Below are positions 49,263-56,941 of a DNA stretch of 56,982 nucleotides, in pieces (position 1 is the stretch's first letter; each line of letters starts with the position of its first letter). Source of the DNA: JAEDHM01 sp964368645 (GTDB lineage: Bacteria; Bacillota; Clostridia; Christensenellales; CAG-1252); contig CAYJBY010000019.1 of the NCBI GenBank assembly GCA_964368645.1, forward strand, positions 1 through 56,982. Reading direction: 5' to 3'. Below the pieces are notes generated by a model. That model did not search any database. It saw only the letters and a program-made list of their open reading frames with translations, and was not told the origin of the DNA. A program made the translations under genes and the position numbers.

Positions 49263-49808
49263 TTATTTTGAAAAAGCCGCAATTGCGTCTAATTCCTGTA
49301 TTATGTAGCGTTGAGCGTCAGCCCTGTACAGCACCACGGGGTACTCCCCCTTCTGACCGCTGCGTGTGGCGTTGATAATGCCCTTAGCCTCTGCCTTGGC
49401 AGTTGCCTGACGGCGCATCTTGCCGTTGTCGTAGGGAACCTCGTCCAGCAAACCCTCGCTGAGAAGCCAACCCGTTATCTGACGGAAAGGCAAACGTCCG
49501 ACACTGCTGTCCGCCGCTTGAATATTCTTGATTAGTTCCGATAAGCTCACGGGGTTGTCCGAAACCTTAATCCGATCGCGCATACCTTCGGTAACGCAAA
49601 AAGCCGCTCTGGGTTCCCTGCGCCTTCTTCCTATACCGCCGTCAACCACCTTTTGCAAAATGCCGTCAACGTAGGCAAAACATTTTTTAAGTCTTTCCTG
49701 CGACAAGACACTGTCCTCGCCGACTGCATTATCCGTAATCGGGTCCACACCCTGAGACAGCTTGCGAAGATAGCCCTGCGCGTGTTTTATAATGTCCAGT
49801 TCTGTCAT
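49263..49808 (-). CDS. Conserved protein of unknown function
   Basis: A 181-residue soluble, basic protein. The first half has the pattern AQGYLRKLSQGVDPITDNAV then RLKKCFAYVDGILQKVV, which I have seen in a widespread uncharacterised family of Clostridia and Bacteroidota; the second half (FRQITGWLLSEGLLDEV, GKMRRQATAKAEAKGI) looks like a winged-helix segment and may bind nucleic acid. SD GGAGGGGACAAA supports the start. The gene stands alone with its own terminator. No biochemical role can be given. Confidence 0.7.
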   Translation of the reverse strand: MTELDIIKHAQGYLRKLSQGVDPITDNAVGEDSVLSQERLKKCFAYVDGILQKVVDGGIGRRRREPRAAFCVTEGMRDRIKVSDNPVSLSELIKNIQAADSSVGRLPFRQITGWLLSEGLLDEVPYDNGKMRRQATAKAEAKGIINATRSGQKGEYPVVLYRADAQRYIIQELDAIAAFSK

Positions 49809-49933
49809 TTTGTCCCCTCCCTACAATATTATACCCTATTATCCGTAGGATTTCAATACCCTAATTCCGCAAAAAACGCCAAAATAACTATAAAAACCGT
49901 ATTTTTTGCGTTCCGAATACCAAGGCAAACAAA

Positions 49934-49984
49934 AAAACCGTTTCCACGGTGCAATGCATAATAAGCACGTTCGTAAACGGTTTT
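49934..49984 (-). terminator. Terminator of the hemolysin III-like operon
   Basis: AAAACCGTTT (49934-49943) pairs with AAACGGTTTT (49975-49984), long loop, T7 on the minus strand. Confidence 0.7.
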
Positions 49985-50066
49985 CGTTAAATCAAAAGGT
50001 ATCTTTATAAGTATCGCTTTTATATCTAGACAGTTACGTTATCAGCCGCTCTGCGGATTACGTTTC

Positions 50067-50723
50067 TTAAAGCATATAATACGCGCCCCAATAACAGACC
50101 ATCGGTCCTACCGCGCACAATACGTGAAAGACCACGTGCATATACGGTTTTTTAATCAAGTACCAAAGTCCGCTTACCGCCGATATAGCCGCGCCTACTG
50201 CGGAGAAAATCACCGCATTTTTCGGCATTACCCTCATATTCAGCACGAATATCGCTATGATAAACGCACCTATTACGAAGTTAAGAGCTAAGCCTACGTA
50301 GTTGAATCTCACCAAATCCACGAACATCAGCACAATAATCAGCACCGCAACCGCCACGCTCAACCCTAAGCCTATTAGGTTAAAACTGCTTTCGGTGTAG
50401 ATAATCGCCGCCGGTGCGCCACAGCCTACCACTATAAAAGGTATGCCGCTATGGTCGATACGCCGCCACACGCTTTTAAGCTTGAGGTTGGTAAGTCCGT
50501 GATAAATTGTGGAATTAACGTACACCCACAGCGTGAAAAAGGAAAAAACGACCGACGCAATTATCTCTCTCGCGCCCTCCGCCCTCAGGAGAAGGAAAAC
50601 CAGTCCCACCGCAAAATATGCAATAGGCAATCCGTGGGTTATACAATGCCATAACTCCTCGTTGGGGGTATAATAGCGCAGTCCTAAGCGTTTGTATTCG
50701 GCCTTTAGTTCCTCGCTGTTCAT
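50067..50723 (-). CDS. Hemolysin III / PAQR-family membrane protein
   Basis: A 218-residue seven-helix protein of the HlyIII (YqfA/PAQR) family. Family histidines appear in LWHCITHGLP, STIYHGLTN and VVFHVLCAVG. Members occur in many Bacillota; the enzymatic role (a zinc-dependent hydrolase fold) is not settled. The ATG at 50723 follows GGTGGAGT and overlaps the ferredoxin stop (ATGA); an in-frame ATG at 50786 would run back into the ferredoxin gene. It is co-transcribed with ferredoxin and Mrp. Confidence 0.87.
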   Translation of the reverse strand: MNSEELKAEYKRLGLRYYTPNEELWHCITHGLPIAYFAVGLVFLLLRAEGAREIIASVVFSFFTLWVYVNSTIYHGLTNLKLKSVWRRIDHSGIPFIVVGCGAPAAIIYTESSFNLIGLGLSVAVAVLIIVLMFVDLVRFNYVGLALNFVIGAFIIAIFVLNMRVMPKNAVIFSAVGAAISAVSGLWYLIKKPYMHVVFHVLCAVGPMVCYWGAYYML

Positions 50724-51097
50724 CAATACTCCACCACAACCGCTTCCTTGCGGCACTTCTTGGCGCAAGCTCCGCACTTGATACACTTTTCGGGATTGAT
50801 TTCAAAGGGTTGCTTGATTACGCCGCTTATCGCCCCCACAGGACAACCTCTGGAGCAAAGAGAACAGCCGATACACTTTTCCTTGTCGATATGTACGTCC
50901 TTAATCTCTTTAACGTCAGGACCCGGATAGATAAGTGCCAAAGGGCATTTGTCCGAGCATAAGCCGCAAGCCATACATTTGGCTTGGTTAATCTCGTAAC
51001 GGACTCCGTCATCGATTTTGGTTATCGCGTCAAAAGGACAGTTGACGTAACAATTACCGCAACCTAAGCATTTGCCGTTTTCAATATAATATCCCAT
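50723..51097 (-). CDS. Ferredoxin with four CxxCxxCxxxC motifs
   Basis: A 124-residue protein made of four consecutive 4Fe-4S binding motifs: CLGCGNCYVNCP, CMACGLCSDKCP, CIGCSLCSRGCP and CIKCGACAKKCR, i.e. two bacterial-type 2[4Fe-4S] ferredoxin halves in tandem. The last motif ends in Arg rather than Pro. Start taken at 51097, behind CGGAGGAAGC; the frame upstream to 51319 is the shadow of the Mrp gene. It lies 32 bp after the Mrp Fe-S carrier, which could load its clusters. The redox partner is unknown. Confidence 0.9.
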   Translation of the reverse strand: MGYYIENGKCLGCGNCYVNCPFDAITKIDDGVRYEINQAKCMACGLCSDKCPLALIYPGPDVKEIKDVHIDKEKCIGCSLCSRGCPVGAISGVIKQPFEINPEKCIKCGACAKKCRKEAVVVEY

Positions 51098-51129
51098 AGA
51101 GCTTCCTCCGTTACGCTTTACGCTTACTT

Positions 51130-51951
51130 TTATTTCAGATTTTTGAGGCTGTCGGCAATAGCGGCTAGGGGCGAAACGTCCGCTTCCTCTATCCTGCCCT
51201 CGTCCACCAGCTTGGCAAACTCGGGGTTGATGGGTAGGCCTGCCGTTACGGGAATTTTGTACTCCGCCGCCAGCTTGCCTACCTTGCTTTCGCCGTAAAT
51301 ATAATGACGCTTGCCGCAATCGGGACAGTCAAAATACGCCATATTCTCCACTATTCCCAGTACGGGTATCTTCATAAGCTCCGCCATTTTCGCGGCCTTT
51401 TCAACTATATCCGACACCAGCTCCTGCGGTGAGGTGACGACTACTATCCCCTTGACGGGTAAGGACTGGAAAACCGTTAGAGGTACGTCGCCCGTGCCGG
51501 GAGGCATATCCACGAACATATAATCTACGTCCGTCCATATAACGTCCGTCCAAAACTGCTTGACACAGCCTGCGATTACAGGACCTCTCCATACCACGGG
51601 GTCCTTAGCGTTTTCAAGGAAAAAGGTAAGGGAAACTGTCTGAATACCCGTCCTCGTTACAGCAGGATATATCCCTGCGTCCGTGCCGTCCAAATGCCCT
51701 TTCAAGCCGAAAGCCTTGGGAATAGACGGTCCTGTAACGTCTGCGTCCATAACCGCAGTTGCGTATCCTGCCCTTTGCATCGTAACAGCCAAAAGGGAGG
51801 TGACAAGGGATTTGCCCACGCCGCCCTTACCGCTTACCACGGCTATTACGTTCTTAACGGAAGAAAACTCGTTAAGTTTCTCAACCATATCTCTGCTGCC
51901 GCAATCGCCTTTTGAACAATTACTGCAATCGTGCGTACATTCGTCGCTCAT
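51130..51951 (-). CDS. mrp: Mrp/NBP35-type Fe-S cluster carrier ATPase
   Basis: A 273-residue P-loop ATPase of the Mrp/ApbC/NBP35 family that carries 4Fe-4S clusters to target proteins. Deviant Walker A SGKGGVGKSLV near residue 40, DADVTGPSIPKAFG, MPPGTGDVPLTV and the cluster-binding CxxC in YFDCPDCGKRH. The N-terminus has an extra Cys-rich segment (CTHDCSNCSKGDC), the NBP35-like N-terminal cluster site. SD GGAGTCAACA. It is the first gene before the four-motif ferredoxin. Confidence 0.93.
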   Translation of the reverse strand: MSDECTHDCSNCSKGDCGSRDMVEKLNEFSSVKNVIAVVSGKGGVGKSLVTSLLAVTMQRAGYATAVMDADVTGPSIPKAFGLKGHLDGTDAGIYPAVTRTGIQTVSLTFFLENAKDPVVWRGPVIAGCVKQFWTDVIWTDVDYMFVDMPPGTGDVPLTVFQSLPVKGIVVVTSPQELVSDIVEKAAKMAELMKIPVLGIVENMAYFDCPDCGKRHYIYGESKVGKLAAEYKIPVTAGLPINPEFAKLVDEGRIEEADVSPLAAIADSLKNLK

Positions 51952-51988
51952 TGTTGACTCCTTATATAATGTTGTTTATCTCTTAGTA

Positions 51989-52498
51989 TTAACCGCAAAT
52001 GCTTGGGTATTCCGCCGCGGCTATGCGATATTCCTCATCACCGAAAAGCACTAAGGTCAGCTCTGCTTCAGGATGCTGACGGCAGTAAGCCGCCATTTCC
52101 GATAAAGCAATGCGCACCGCGTCGCGCTTGGGATAGCCGTAAACGCCGCCCGATATAAGAGGGAACGCCACCGTGGTAAAACCCTGTGCCGCCGCGATTT
52201 TCAACGCGCTTCTGTAACAGCTTTTCAGTTGTTTTTCCTCGTCGTAGGCTCCGCCGTGCCACACAGGCCCCACAGTGTGGATAACGTACCGCGAGGGTAA
52301 GTTATAGCCGCGTGTGATACACGCTTCGCCCGTTTTGCAAATACCTATCGCACGGCACTCCGCGTCAAGCTGCTTGCCTGCAACACGGTGTATCGCGCCG
52401 TCCACGCCGCCACCGCCGCGCAGATTACGGTTAGCCGCATTGACTATTGCGTCGCAGGTCAGCGCGGTTATGTCGCCTTTCATTATTTTAAGATTCAT
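51989..52498 (-). CDS. Macro-domain protein (O-acetyl-ADP-ribose deacetylase type)
   Basis: A 169-residue stand-alone macro domain of the YmdB/MacroD class. DAIVNAANRNLRGGGGVDGAI, HTVGPVWHGG and FPLISGGVYGYPK are the three signature stretches; Asn24 and the catalytic Asp in GGGVDGAI are present. It should hydrolyse O-acetyl-ADP-ribose or mono-ADP-ribose on proteins. SD AAGGAAT. A hairpin lies just before the SD. Confidence 0.93.
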   Translation of the reverse strand: MNLKIMKGDITALTCDAIVNAANRNLRGGGGVDGAIHRVAGKQLDAECRAIGICKTGEACITRGYNLPSRYVIHTVGPVWHGGAYDEEKQLKSCYRSALKIAAAQGFTTVAFPLISGGVYGYPKRDAVRIALSEMAAYCRQHPEAELTLVLFGDEEYRIAAAEYPSICG

Positions 52499-52511
52499 AA
52501 TATTCCTTCAT

Positions 52512-52532
52512 CGGACAGCGCAAGGCTGTCCG
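52512..52532 (-). other. Hairpin next to the SD of the macro-domain gene
   Basis: CGGACAGC / GCTGTCCG, perfect eight-base stem with a five-base loop, four bases upstream of AAGGAAT on the minus strand. On the plus strand it is followed by TTTT and could also act as a weak terminator. Confidence 0.5.
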
Positions 52533-52555
52533 TTTTGCCCTGTCGCCTGTCACGG

Positions 52556-52599
52556 AAAAAGTTGTTTTGGGCGCCGATACGCCGACAGCCGAAAACAAC
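52556..52599 (-). terminator. Terminator of the DUF2804 gene
   Basis: GTTGTTTT (52561-52568) pairs with AAAACAAC (52592-52599), then T5 on the minus strand. The loop is GC-rich. The rest of 52600-52720 shows nothing recognisable. Confidence 0.65.
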
Positions 52600-52720
52600 T
52601 CTCTTATTCTTTCCGAAACATAGCGGCGGTTGCCGCAAGGCGGTCGGTGAACAGTTACCCTGCCTGTGCCGTCGTTGTGGAATGCCAAGGCTTACGCGCT
52701 CAATGCCGCCTAGAATTATT

Positions 52721-53830
52721 TTAGAGCAGGAGAGTTTTGTCCTCGCCCATACCCATCAATCCGTCTAATACGTACTTGTTCCCGTCCTCGTCACGGACGT
52801 AGCCCTCAAGCTCGCCGAAGGTTACGAAATAGTCTATATTGACCACCACCGCGTGGGTGAGCATCTGAAATCTGCCGTAAACCTTGAACTTGACGTTGAC
52901 CATATCGTGCTCGTCCTTTATCGTCCAAACCACGTCCTTATCGGGAGCAAAGTCCTTAGTCTCGATATTGCGCTCGAATTTAACGGGAGGCAGTAAATCG
53001 GTCTTGCCCTCTGTCCAAATCAGGTTCTCGTTGTAGTCCTCTTGGTTGATGGACTGGTTGCGAGTGAGATTAAAGGCAAACCACTTTTTCTCGCCGTTAT
53101 TGACGTTGCGGCCTAAGGTCGTAACCCAATCGTAATGGGCGCGGCGAGGATAGTAACCTCTGTGGTCGTCGATTACAGCCGCGGTATCCTCGTTGCTGAA
53201 GAAAGGCTCTCCGTCGAATACCAGTTTACCGCTAGCTTTGAAGAAATCCTTTTGGGAATAAAGAGGTCTGTTATCGCTGTAAGGGAAGGGAATAGATACA
53301 ACGCAGGGCTTGGAAACGCGCTCCAGGTCGAAGCTGTACTCTATGTTGTGAGCCTTGCCGTCCTCGGGGCATACGCCCTCGTGATGACCTTCCAGATGAG
53401 CCTTGCCGTCCTGGAAGTTGTTGACGTACTTAACGTGAGAAACAGGAGTCTCGCCCTCTGCCACACTGCCGTTAATGAGGTTGGGAGCAATCTTCGTGTC
53501 CTTGCTCTTGAGGTTGGTTGACCAACTGTAAACCTTATGAGTGCGCTTATCGTAAAAGACGTTCATCGTCAAGCCGAAAATACCCATATCGCAGACAACC
53601 GCCAGCAAAACGCCGTTGGTGAGATGCACCTCGGTAGCTTCCCACAGCGTTAATTTCAGCTTGTTGAGGAAGTTGGGGGCCTTAGTAGGTCTGTCCAGCT
53701 TAACTAGGTCCATTGCCTCGAATTCCTTATCAAAAGTGCCGAAAACACATCTGCGGTTCTCATCGACCATACTCTTAGGAGTAGGCACACTGCGTCTTTT
53801 TTCGGATATAAACTTACTGTATTCTCCCAT
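52721..53830 (-). CDS. DUF2804-family protein
   Basis: A 369-residue soluble, beta-rich protein of the DUF2804 family. Recognisable stretches are KLTLWEATEVHL near residue 65, GIFGLTMNVFYDKR, GYYPRRAHYDWVTT and WFAFNLTRNQSINQEDYNEN. Members are full-length proteins of unknown chemistry, with a lipocalin-like or glycosidase-like beta fold proposed. The ATG at 53830 follows GGAGGTAATT; an in-frame ATG at 53842 lies before the SD. The gene has its own promoter and terminator. Confidence 0.88.
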   Translation of the reverse strand: MGEYSKFISEKRRSVPTPKSMVDENRRCVFGTFDKEFEAMDLVKLDRPTKAPNFLNKLKLTLWEATEVHLTNGVLLAVVCDMGIFGLTMNVFYDKRTHKVYSWSTNLKSKDTKIAPNLINGSVAEGETPVSHVKYVNNFQDGKAHLEGHHEGVCPEDGKAHNIEYSFDLERVSKPCVVSIPFPYSDNRPLYSQKDFFKASGKLVFDGEPFFSNEDTAAVIDDHRGYYPRRAHYDWVTTLGRNVNNGEKKWFAFNLTRNQSINQEDYNENLIWTEGKTDLLPPVKFERNIETKDFAPDKDVVWTIKDEHDMVNVKFKVYGRFQMLTHAVVVNIDYFVTFGELEGYVRDEDGNKYVLDGLMGMGEDKTLLL

Positions 53831-53862
53831 AATTACCTCCACCGTTTGATATTAATATATTT

Positions 53863-53890
53863 ATTATATCACACGTGCGCTCAAAGTCAA
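53863..53890 (-). promoter_or_regulatory. Sigma-A promoter of the DUF2804 gene
   Basis: Minus strand TTGACT (53890-53885), 16-bp spacer, TATAAT (53868-53863). Confidence 0.75.
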
Positions 53891-53958
53891 TACCAAAAAA
53901 ACCGTCAATGTTATCAATCGGCTGACGCAAAACGCCGAAAATGTGCTATGCTTTAGCT

Positions 53959-54645
53959 ATGAAATACGACAATACGGTAAAAGGAATTTTTTTAGAAAGA
54001 CCTAACAGATTCATCGCCTACTGTGAGATTAGGGGCAGGACGGAGCTTTGCCACGTCAAAAATACGGGGAGATGCAAAGAGCTTTTAGTCAAGGGAGCAA
54101 TGGTAATTCTTCAAGAATTTTCGGATACTGCGAGAAAAACTAAGTTTGACATTATCGCCGTATATAAAAACGGCAAGCTGATTAATATGGACAGTGCCGC
54201 ACCCAACAAGGCGGCTTGGGAGTTTATACCGGAGTTGCTGGGCGGCGTGGATTATCTAAAGCCCGAATATGTTTTCGGTTCGTCACGAATCGATTTTTAT
54301 GCGGAGAAATCAGGAGAAAAGTATCTTATAGAGGTCAAAGGCTGTACTCTCGAACAGGACGGCGTATGCCTTTTCCCCGACGCGCCCACAGAGCGCGGCT
54401 TAAAACACGTCATTGAGCTGACTTCTGCGAAAAAGCTCGGATATCACTCGATTATTTTGATTGTAATTCAAATTGATAACGTAAAGTATTTTACTCCAAA
54501 CTACGCAACGCATTTCCAGTTCGGCACCGCGTTAAAAACCGCCGCGGAACAAGGTGTAGAGGTTATCGCCGTTAAGTGTCGGGTTACGGAGAACTCTATG
54601 GTTATAGACGGTTTCGTTCCTGTCGAACTTGAAAATCGCTTGTAA
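53959..54645 (+). CDS. sfsA: SfsA-family DNA/RNA-binding nuclease-like protein
   Basis: A 228-residue SfsA protein. Segments KGIFLERPNRFIA, CHVKNTGRCKELLVKGA, SRIDFYAEKSGEKYLIEVKGCTLE and FPDAPTERGLKHV are typical, the last two forming the restriction-endonuclease-like site. The ATG at 53959 is preferred to that at 53941 because conservation begins there. No SD is seen; a TATGCT box (53947-53952) six bases before the ATG could give a leaderless mRNA. E. coli SfsA was first linked to sugar fermentation; its role here is open. Confidence 0.92.
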   Translation: MKYDNTVKGIFLERPNRFIAYCEIRGRTELCHVKNTGRCKELLVKGAMVILQEFSDTARKTKFDIIAVYKNGKLINMDSAAPNKAAWEFIPELLGGVDYLKPEYVFGSSRIDFYAEKSGEKYLIEVKGCTLEQDGVCLFPDAPTERGLKHVIELTSAKKLGYHSIILIVIQIDNVKYFTPNYATHFQFGTALKTAAEQGVEVIAVKCRVTENSMVIDGFVPVELENRL

Positions 54646-54833
54646 TATCCGATATAATCGGCATTAACTTCTCTACACGTTCATCGATACAACGGTTTTG
54701 CTCTTTTTCAATGTTATTTGACTGCGTATGGCAACACTTCGACTGCCCGCTCATACCGATAAGCCGATTATAAGCCGCCCACCGCACGGTCATATCCTTC
54801 ACGGCGTGCAGTATTATGTTTTCTGCTTAGAGT

Positions 54834-54863
54834 TTGTAAAAAATAACGATTATATGCTATAAT
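54834..54863 (+). promoter_or_regulatory. Promoter of the CAT-like gene
   Basis: TTGTAA (54834-54839), 18-bp spacer, TATAAT (54858-54863) with extended TGC. SD GGAGG lies just before the ATG at 54901. The upstream 54646-54833 stretch shows no feature. Confidence 0.7.
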
Positions 54864-54900
54864 TGTTTTTATCGGAATTACCGACTGTTTCGGAGGAGCT

Positions 54901-55527
54901 ATGAGAGAAATCAACCCTTTATCCACAAACCGCGCCGAAAGTTATCAAGCCTTTATCAACGCGCCGATGCCGATGGTTACACTTTTTAAGACTCTGGACG
55001 TAACGAAAGCGGTTAAGCTCAGCAAAAAAGGCTACAAGCTCAATATGCTGTTATGCTATTGCATCGGCTTGGCGGCGCAGTCTATCCCCGAATTTAAGTT
55101 GCTCCCAATGGAGCAAAAAATGTACGCTTACGATGCGATCGGAGTCAACGTAATCGTTGCCAACGATAAGGGCGGCATTAACTCCTGCGACCTACCCTTT
55201 TCCGCCGACCTTGATACCTTTAACAAGGCATACCTAGAGCTTACCGACAAGGTAGCGAAAACCTGTGAAAATTACGAATTATCCGAGCTTATGATAATCG
55301 GAACCTCCTGCTTAAGCAAGTACGAAGTTGACGGCATAGTCAATATGTACAGCGGCATTTTCAACAACCCGTTTTTGGCTTGGGGGAAATACGAAAAGCG
55401 CGGTTTCAAGGCGTACTTAAAGGTGTCGTTTCAGTTCCACCACGTCCAAATGGACGGCGAGCAAGCCTGCCGTTTTTTGGACGAGGTGCAAAACAATATC
55501 CGCTTGCTTAAATGCAAAAATCTCTAA
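54901..55527 (+). CDS. Chloramphenicol acetyltransferase-like protein
   Basis: A 208-residue CoA-dependent acyltransferase of the classical CAT fold. The catalytic motif is FQFHHVQMDGEQ (HHxxxDG, His near 181) and the substrate side has SELMIIGTSCLSKY. Authentic type A CATs have 210-220 residues with HHAVCDG; the substrate pocket residues (YPFTMP etc.) are not clearly kept, so resistance to chloramphenicol cannot be claimed. Such proteins often acetylate other small molecules. Confidence 0.85.
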   Translation: MREINPLSTNRAESYQAFINAPMPMVTLFKTLDVTKAVKLSKKGYKLNMLLCYCIGLAAQSIPEFKLLPMEQKMYAYDAIGVNVIVANDKGGINSCDLPFSADLDTFNKAYLELTDKVAKTCENYELSELMIIGTSCLSKYEVDGIVNMYSGIFNNPFLAWGKYEKRGFKAYLKVSFQFHHVQMDGEQACRFLDEVQNNIRLLKCKNL

Positions 55528-55630
55528 TACGCTTAGCTAAAATCTTTTTTAATAAATTAATTGCAGATGTCAGCGTAAATTCTCTATAAGTATTATCGAA
55601 ACAACTTTTATTTTATAAGTCTTTTTGGTT

Positions 55631-56323
55631 TTAGTCGGATACTTTAACCTCTATAACCGCAGTTTCTTCCTTGACCGCTTTCAAATCGCTTATGGTTGCG
55701 CCAACTTGTTCTTCGACTTGGGTTTTATTTTCCGATACCATAACACAGCTTTCCTCGCTTACGTTTTCAGCCGCGTCAGCGCCGTTCTCTTGTCCGTACT
55801 GCGCCTTCGCTGCTGCCAACTGTTTACGGTAAATTAAACGGAATAGGAATCTAACCGCAGGCTGAATGAAGAAAAGCTCGGCGAAAAAGGCAAACGGGAA
55901 ATTGTGTGTCATCGTCTGCATCCACTGTGCAAAAAACTCCGAACTAAATCCGCCGACAGGGATTACCTGATATAGGATTGTGGCAATTAAGGACATTGCA
56001 GGGCACATAATAACCACGGTACAGCAAATCAGCATCACTACTATAACGTAAGGTTTTGTATCTCTTAAATCTCCAAGCACTGAAAACGCAATTTTTTCTG
56101 ACAAGGGACCGCCGACAAACAACTCCAAAAGGATTGCAAAAACGAATTCCACCACCACAAGAGGAATGGGAAGCACCCAGGTATGTGTTGAATAAGCCGC
56201 GGCAAAAACGGCGTTAGACATACCGCCAAACTCTATTGCAAGGTTATAAAACACAAAGCAATTAACGCTGATAATTACGGATAATAGGGCAAATACGAAT
56301 TTTTGACTTCTGTTTGTAGGCAT
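55631..56323 (-). CDS. DUF2798 membrane protein
   Basis: A 230-residue protein with four membrane helices in two similar pairs, each a DUF2798-type unit (FVFALLSVIISVNCFVFYN and later FPFAFFAELFFIQPAVRFLFR). A charged C-terminal tail of about 65 residues (Glu/Val-rich) follows. Function unknown. The ATG at 56323 lies behind GGAGAGGAG; an in-frame ATG at 56395 sits inside the leader hairpin and is rejected. Its structured leader points to control by attenuation. Confidence 0.8.
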   Translation of the reverse strand: MPTNRSQKFVFALLSVIISVNCFVFYNLAIEFGGMSNAVFAAAYSTHTWVLPIPLVVVEFVFAILLELFVGGPLSEKIAFSVLGDLRDTKPYVIVVMLICCTVVIMCPAMSLIATILYQVIPVGGFSSEFFAQWMQTMTHNFPFAFFAELFFIQPAVRFLFRLIYRKQLAAAKAQYGQENGADAAENVSEESCVMVSENKTQVEEQVGATISDLKAVKEETAVIEVKVSD

Positions 56324-56336
56324 AACGCTCCTCTCC

Positions 56337-56434
56337 TTTTTAGGACAATAAAAAAACACGTGCAGCTTAGGTCCGTAATCAGATTTACACGCCAAGCGTC
56401 ACATGTGTCTTCCTAAAAATCATTATTTAATTAT
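56337..56434 (-). promoter_or_regulatory. Structured leader with terminator: candidate attenuator or riboswitch
   Basis: Between the promoter and the DUF2798 start codon the transcript (about 110 nt leader) contains a long hairpin (56356-56408, arms ACACATGTG and CACGTGT plus an inner GCTTGG/CCTAAGC) followed by T7 at 56356-56350. It is framed by a perfect nine-base pair TTTTTAGGA / TCCTAAAAA (56419-56411 with 56345-56337), the latter touching the SD. I could not match it to a known riboswitch. Confidence 0.5.
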
Positions 56435-56440
56435 AAGCGA

Positions 56441-56469
56441 ATTATATACCTTATCCAAAAAAAATGCAA
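56441..56469 (-). promoter_or_regulatory. Promoter of the DUF2798 gene
   Basis: Minus strand TTGCAT (56469-56464), 17-bp spacer, TATAAT (56446-56441). Confidence 0.7.
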
Positions 56470-56689
56470 TTATTCTAACCGATTAAATTATTGGTAAAAC
56501 TATAAAAAATCTTAAATTTTTTTTTAAAAAATAACGTAGTGGATTAATTCTATCGACAGTCAGTTAATACTGCACTTCTGTCAGCAGTTAACGTATGCGC
56601 GAAAGTTCGCCGTGCTAGAACAACTTACCAGCATATTATATTTGAGTAATCTCTGTGTAAAAAAACGAAAAAACAAACTAAAAATACCT

Positions 56690-56910
56690 ATTAGAGTAGA
56701 TAATTAAGTAAAAAAACCGAACGTAGAAAGAGTAGCAATGTAAACTGTTAAAGACCGATTAAGTAACCTGTTAGACTAAATAATTAAGCATCAAACCAGA
56801 ACGTCAGAGAGAGTAACAGCCTAAAAGGCTAAATAGTGTATCAAACTAGGAATGTCAAAAAAACAAACTGGAACATCAAAAAAGCTAACCCTGAACGTCA
56901 AGAGAGTAAC
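56690..56910. repeat. Degenerate repeats before the rRNA terminator
   Basis: Imperfect copies of a unit reading roughly GAACGTCAGAGAGAGTAAC (at about 56719, 56800, 56842, 56870 and 56892), interspersed with TAATTAAG. No coding frame; 56470-56690 also has no gene. Confidence 0.5.
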
Positions 56911-56940
56911 AAAAAAGGAAGTCAATAGACTTCCTTTTTT
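56911..56940 (-). terminator. Terminator behind the 5S rRNA gene
   Basis: GGAAGTC / GACTTCC, seven-base stem extended by A-T pairs, loop AATA; T6 follows on the minus strand directly after the 5S 3' end. Confidence 0.85.
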
Positions 56941-56941
56941 G

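Noticed and set aside
51098..51319. N-terminal extension of the ferredoxin by 74 residues
   Set aside because: It would overlap the Mrp gene in another frame; the ATG at 51097 has a strong SD and starts at the first cluster motif.
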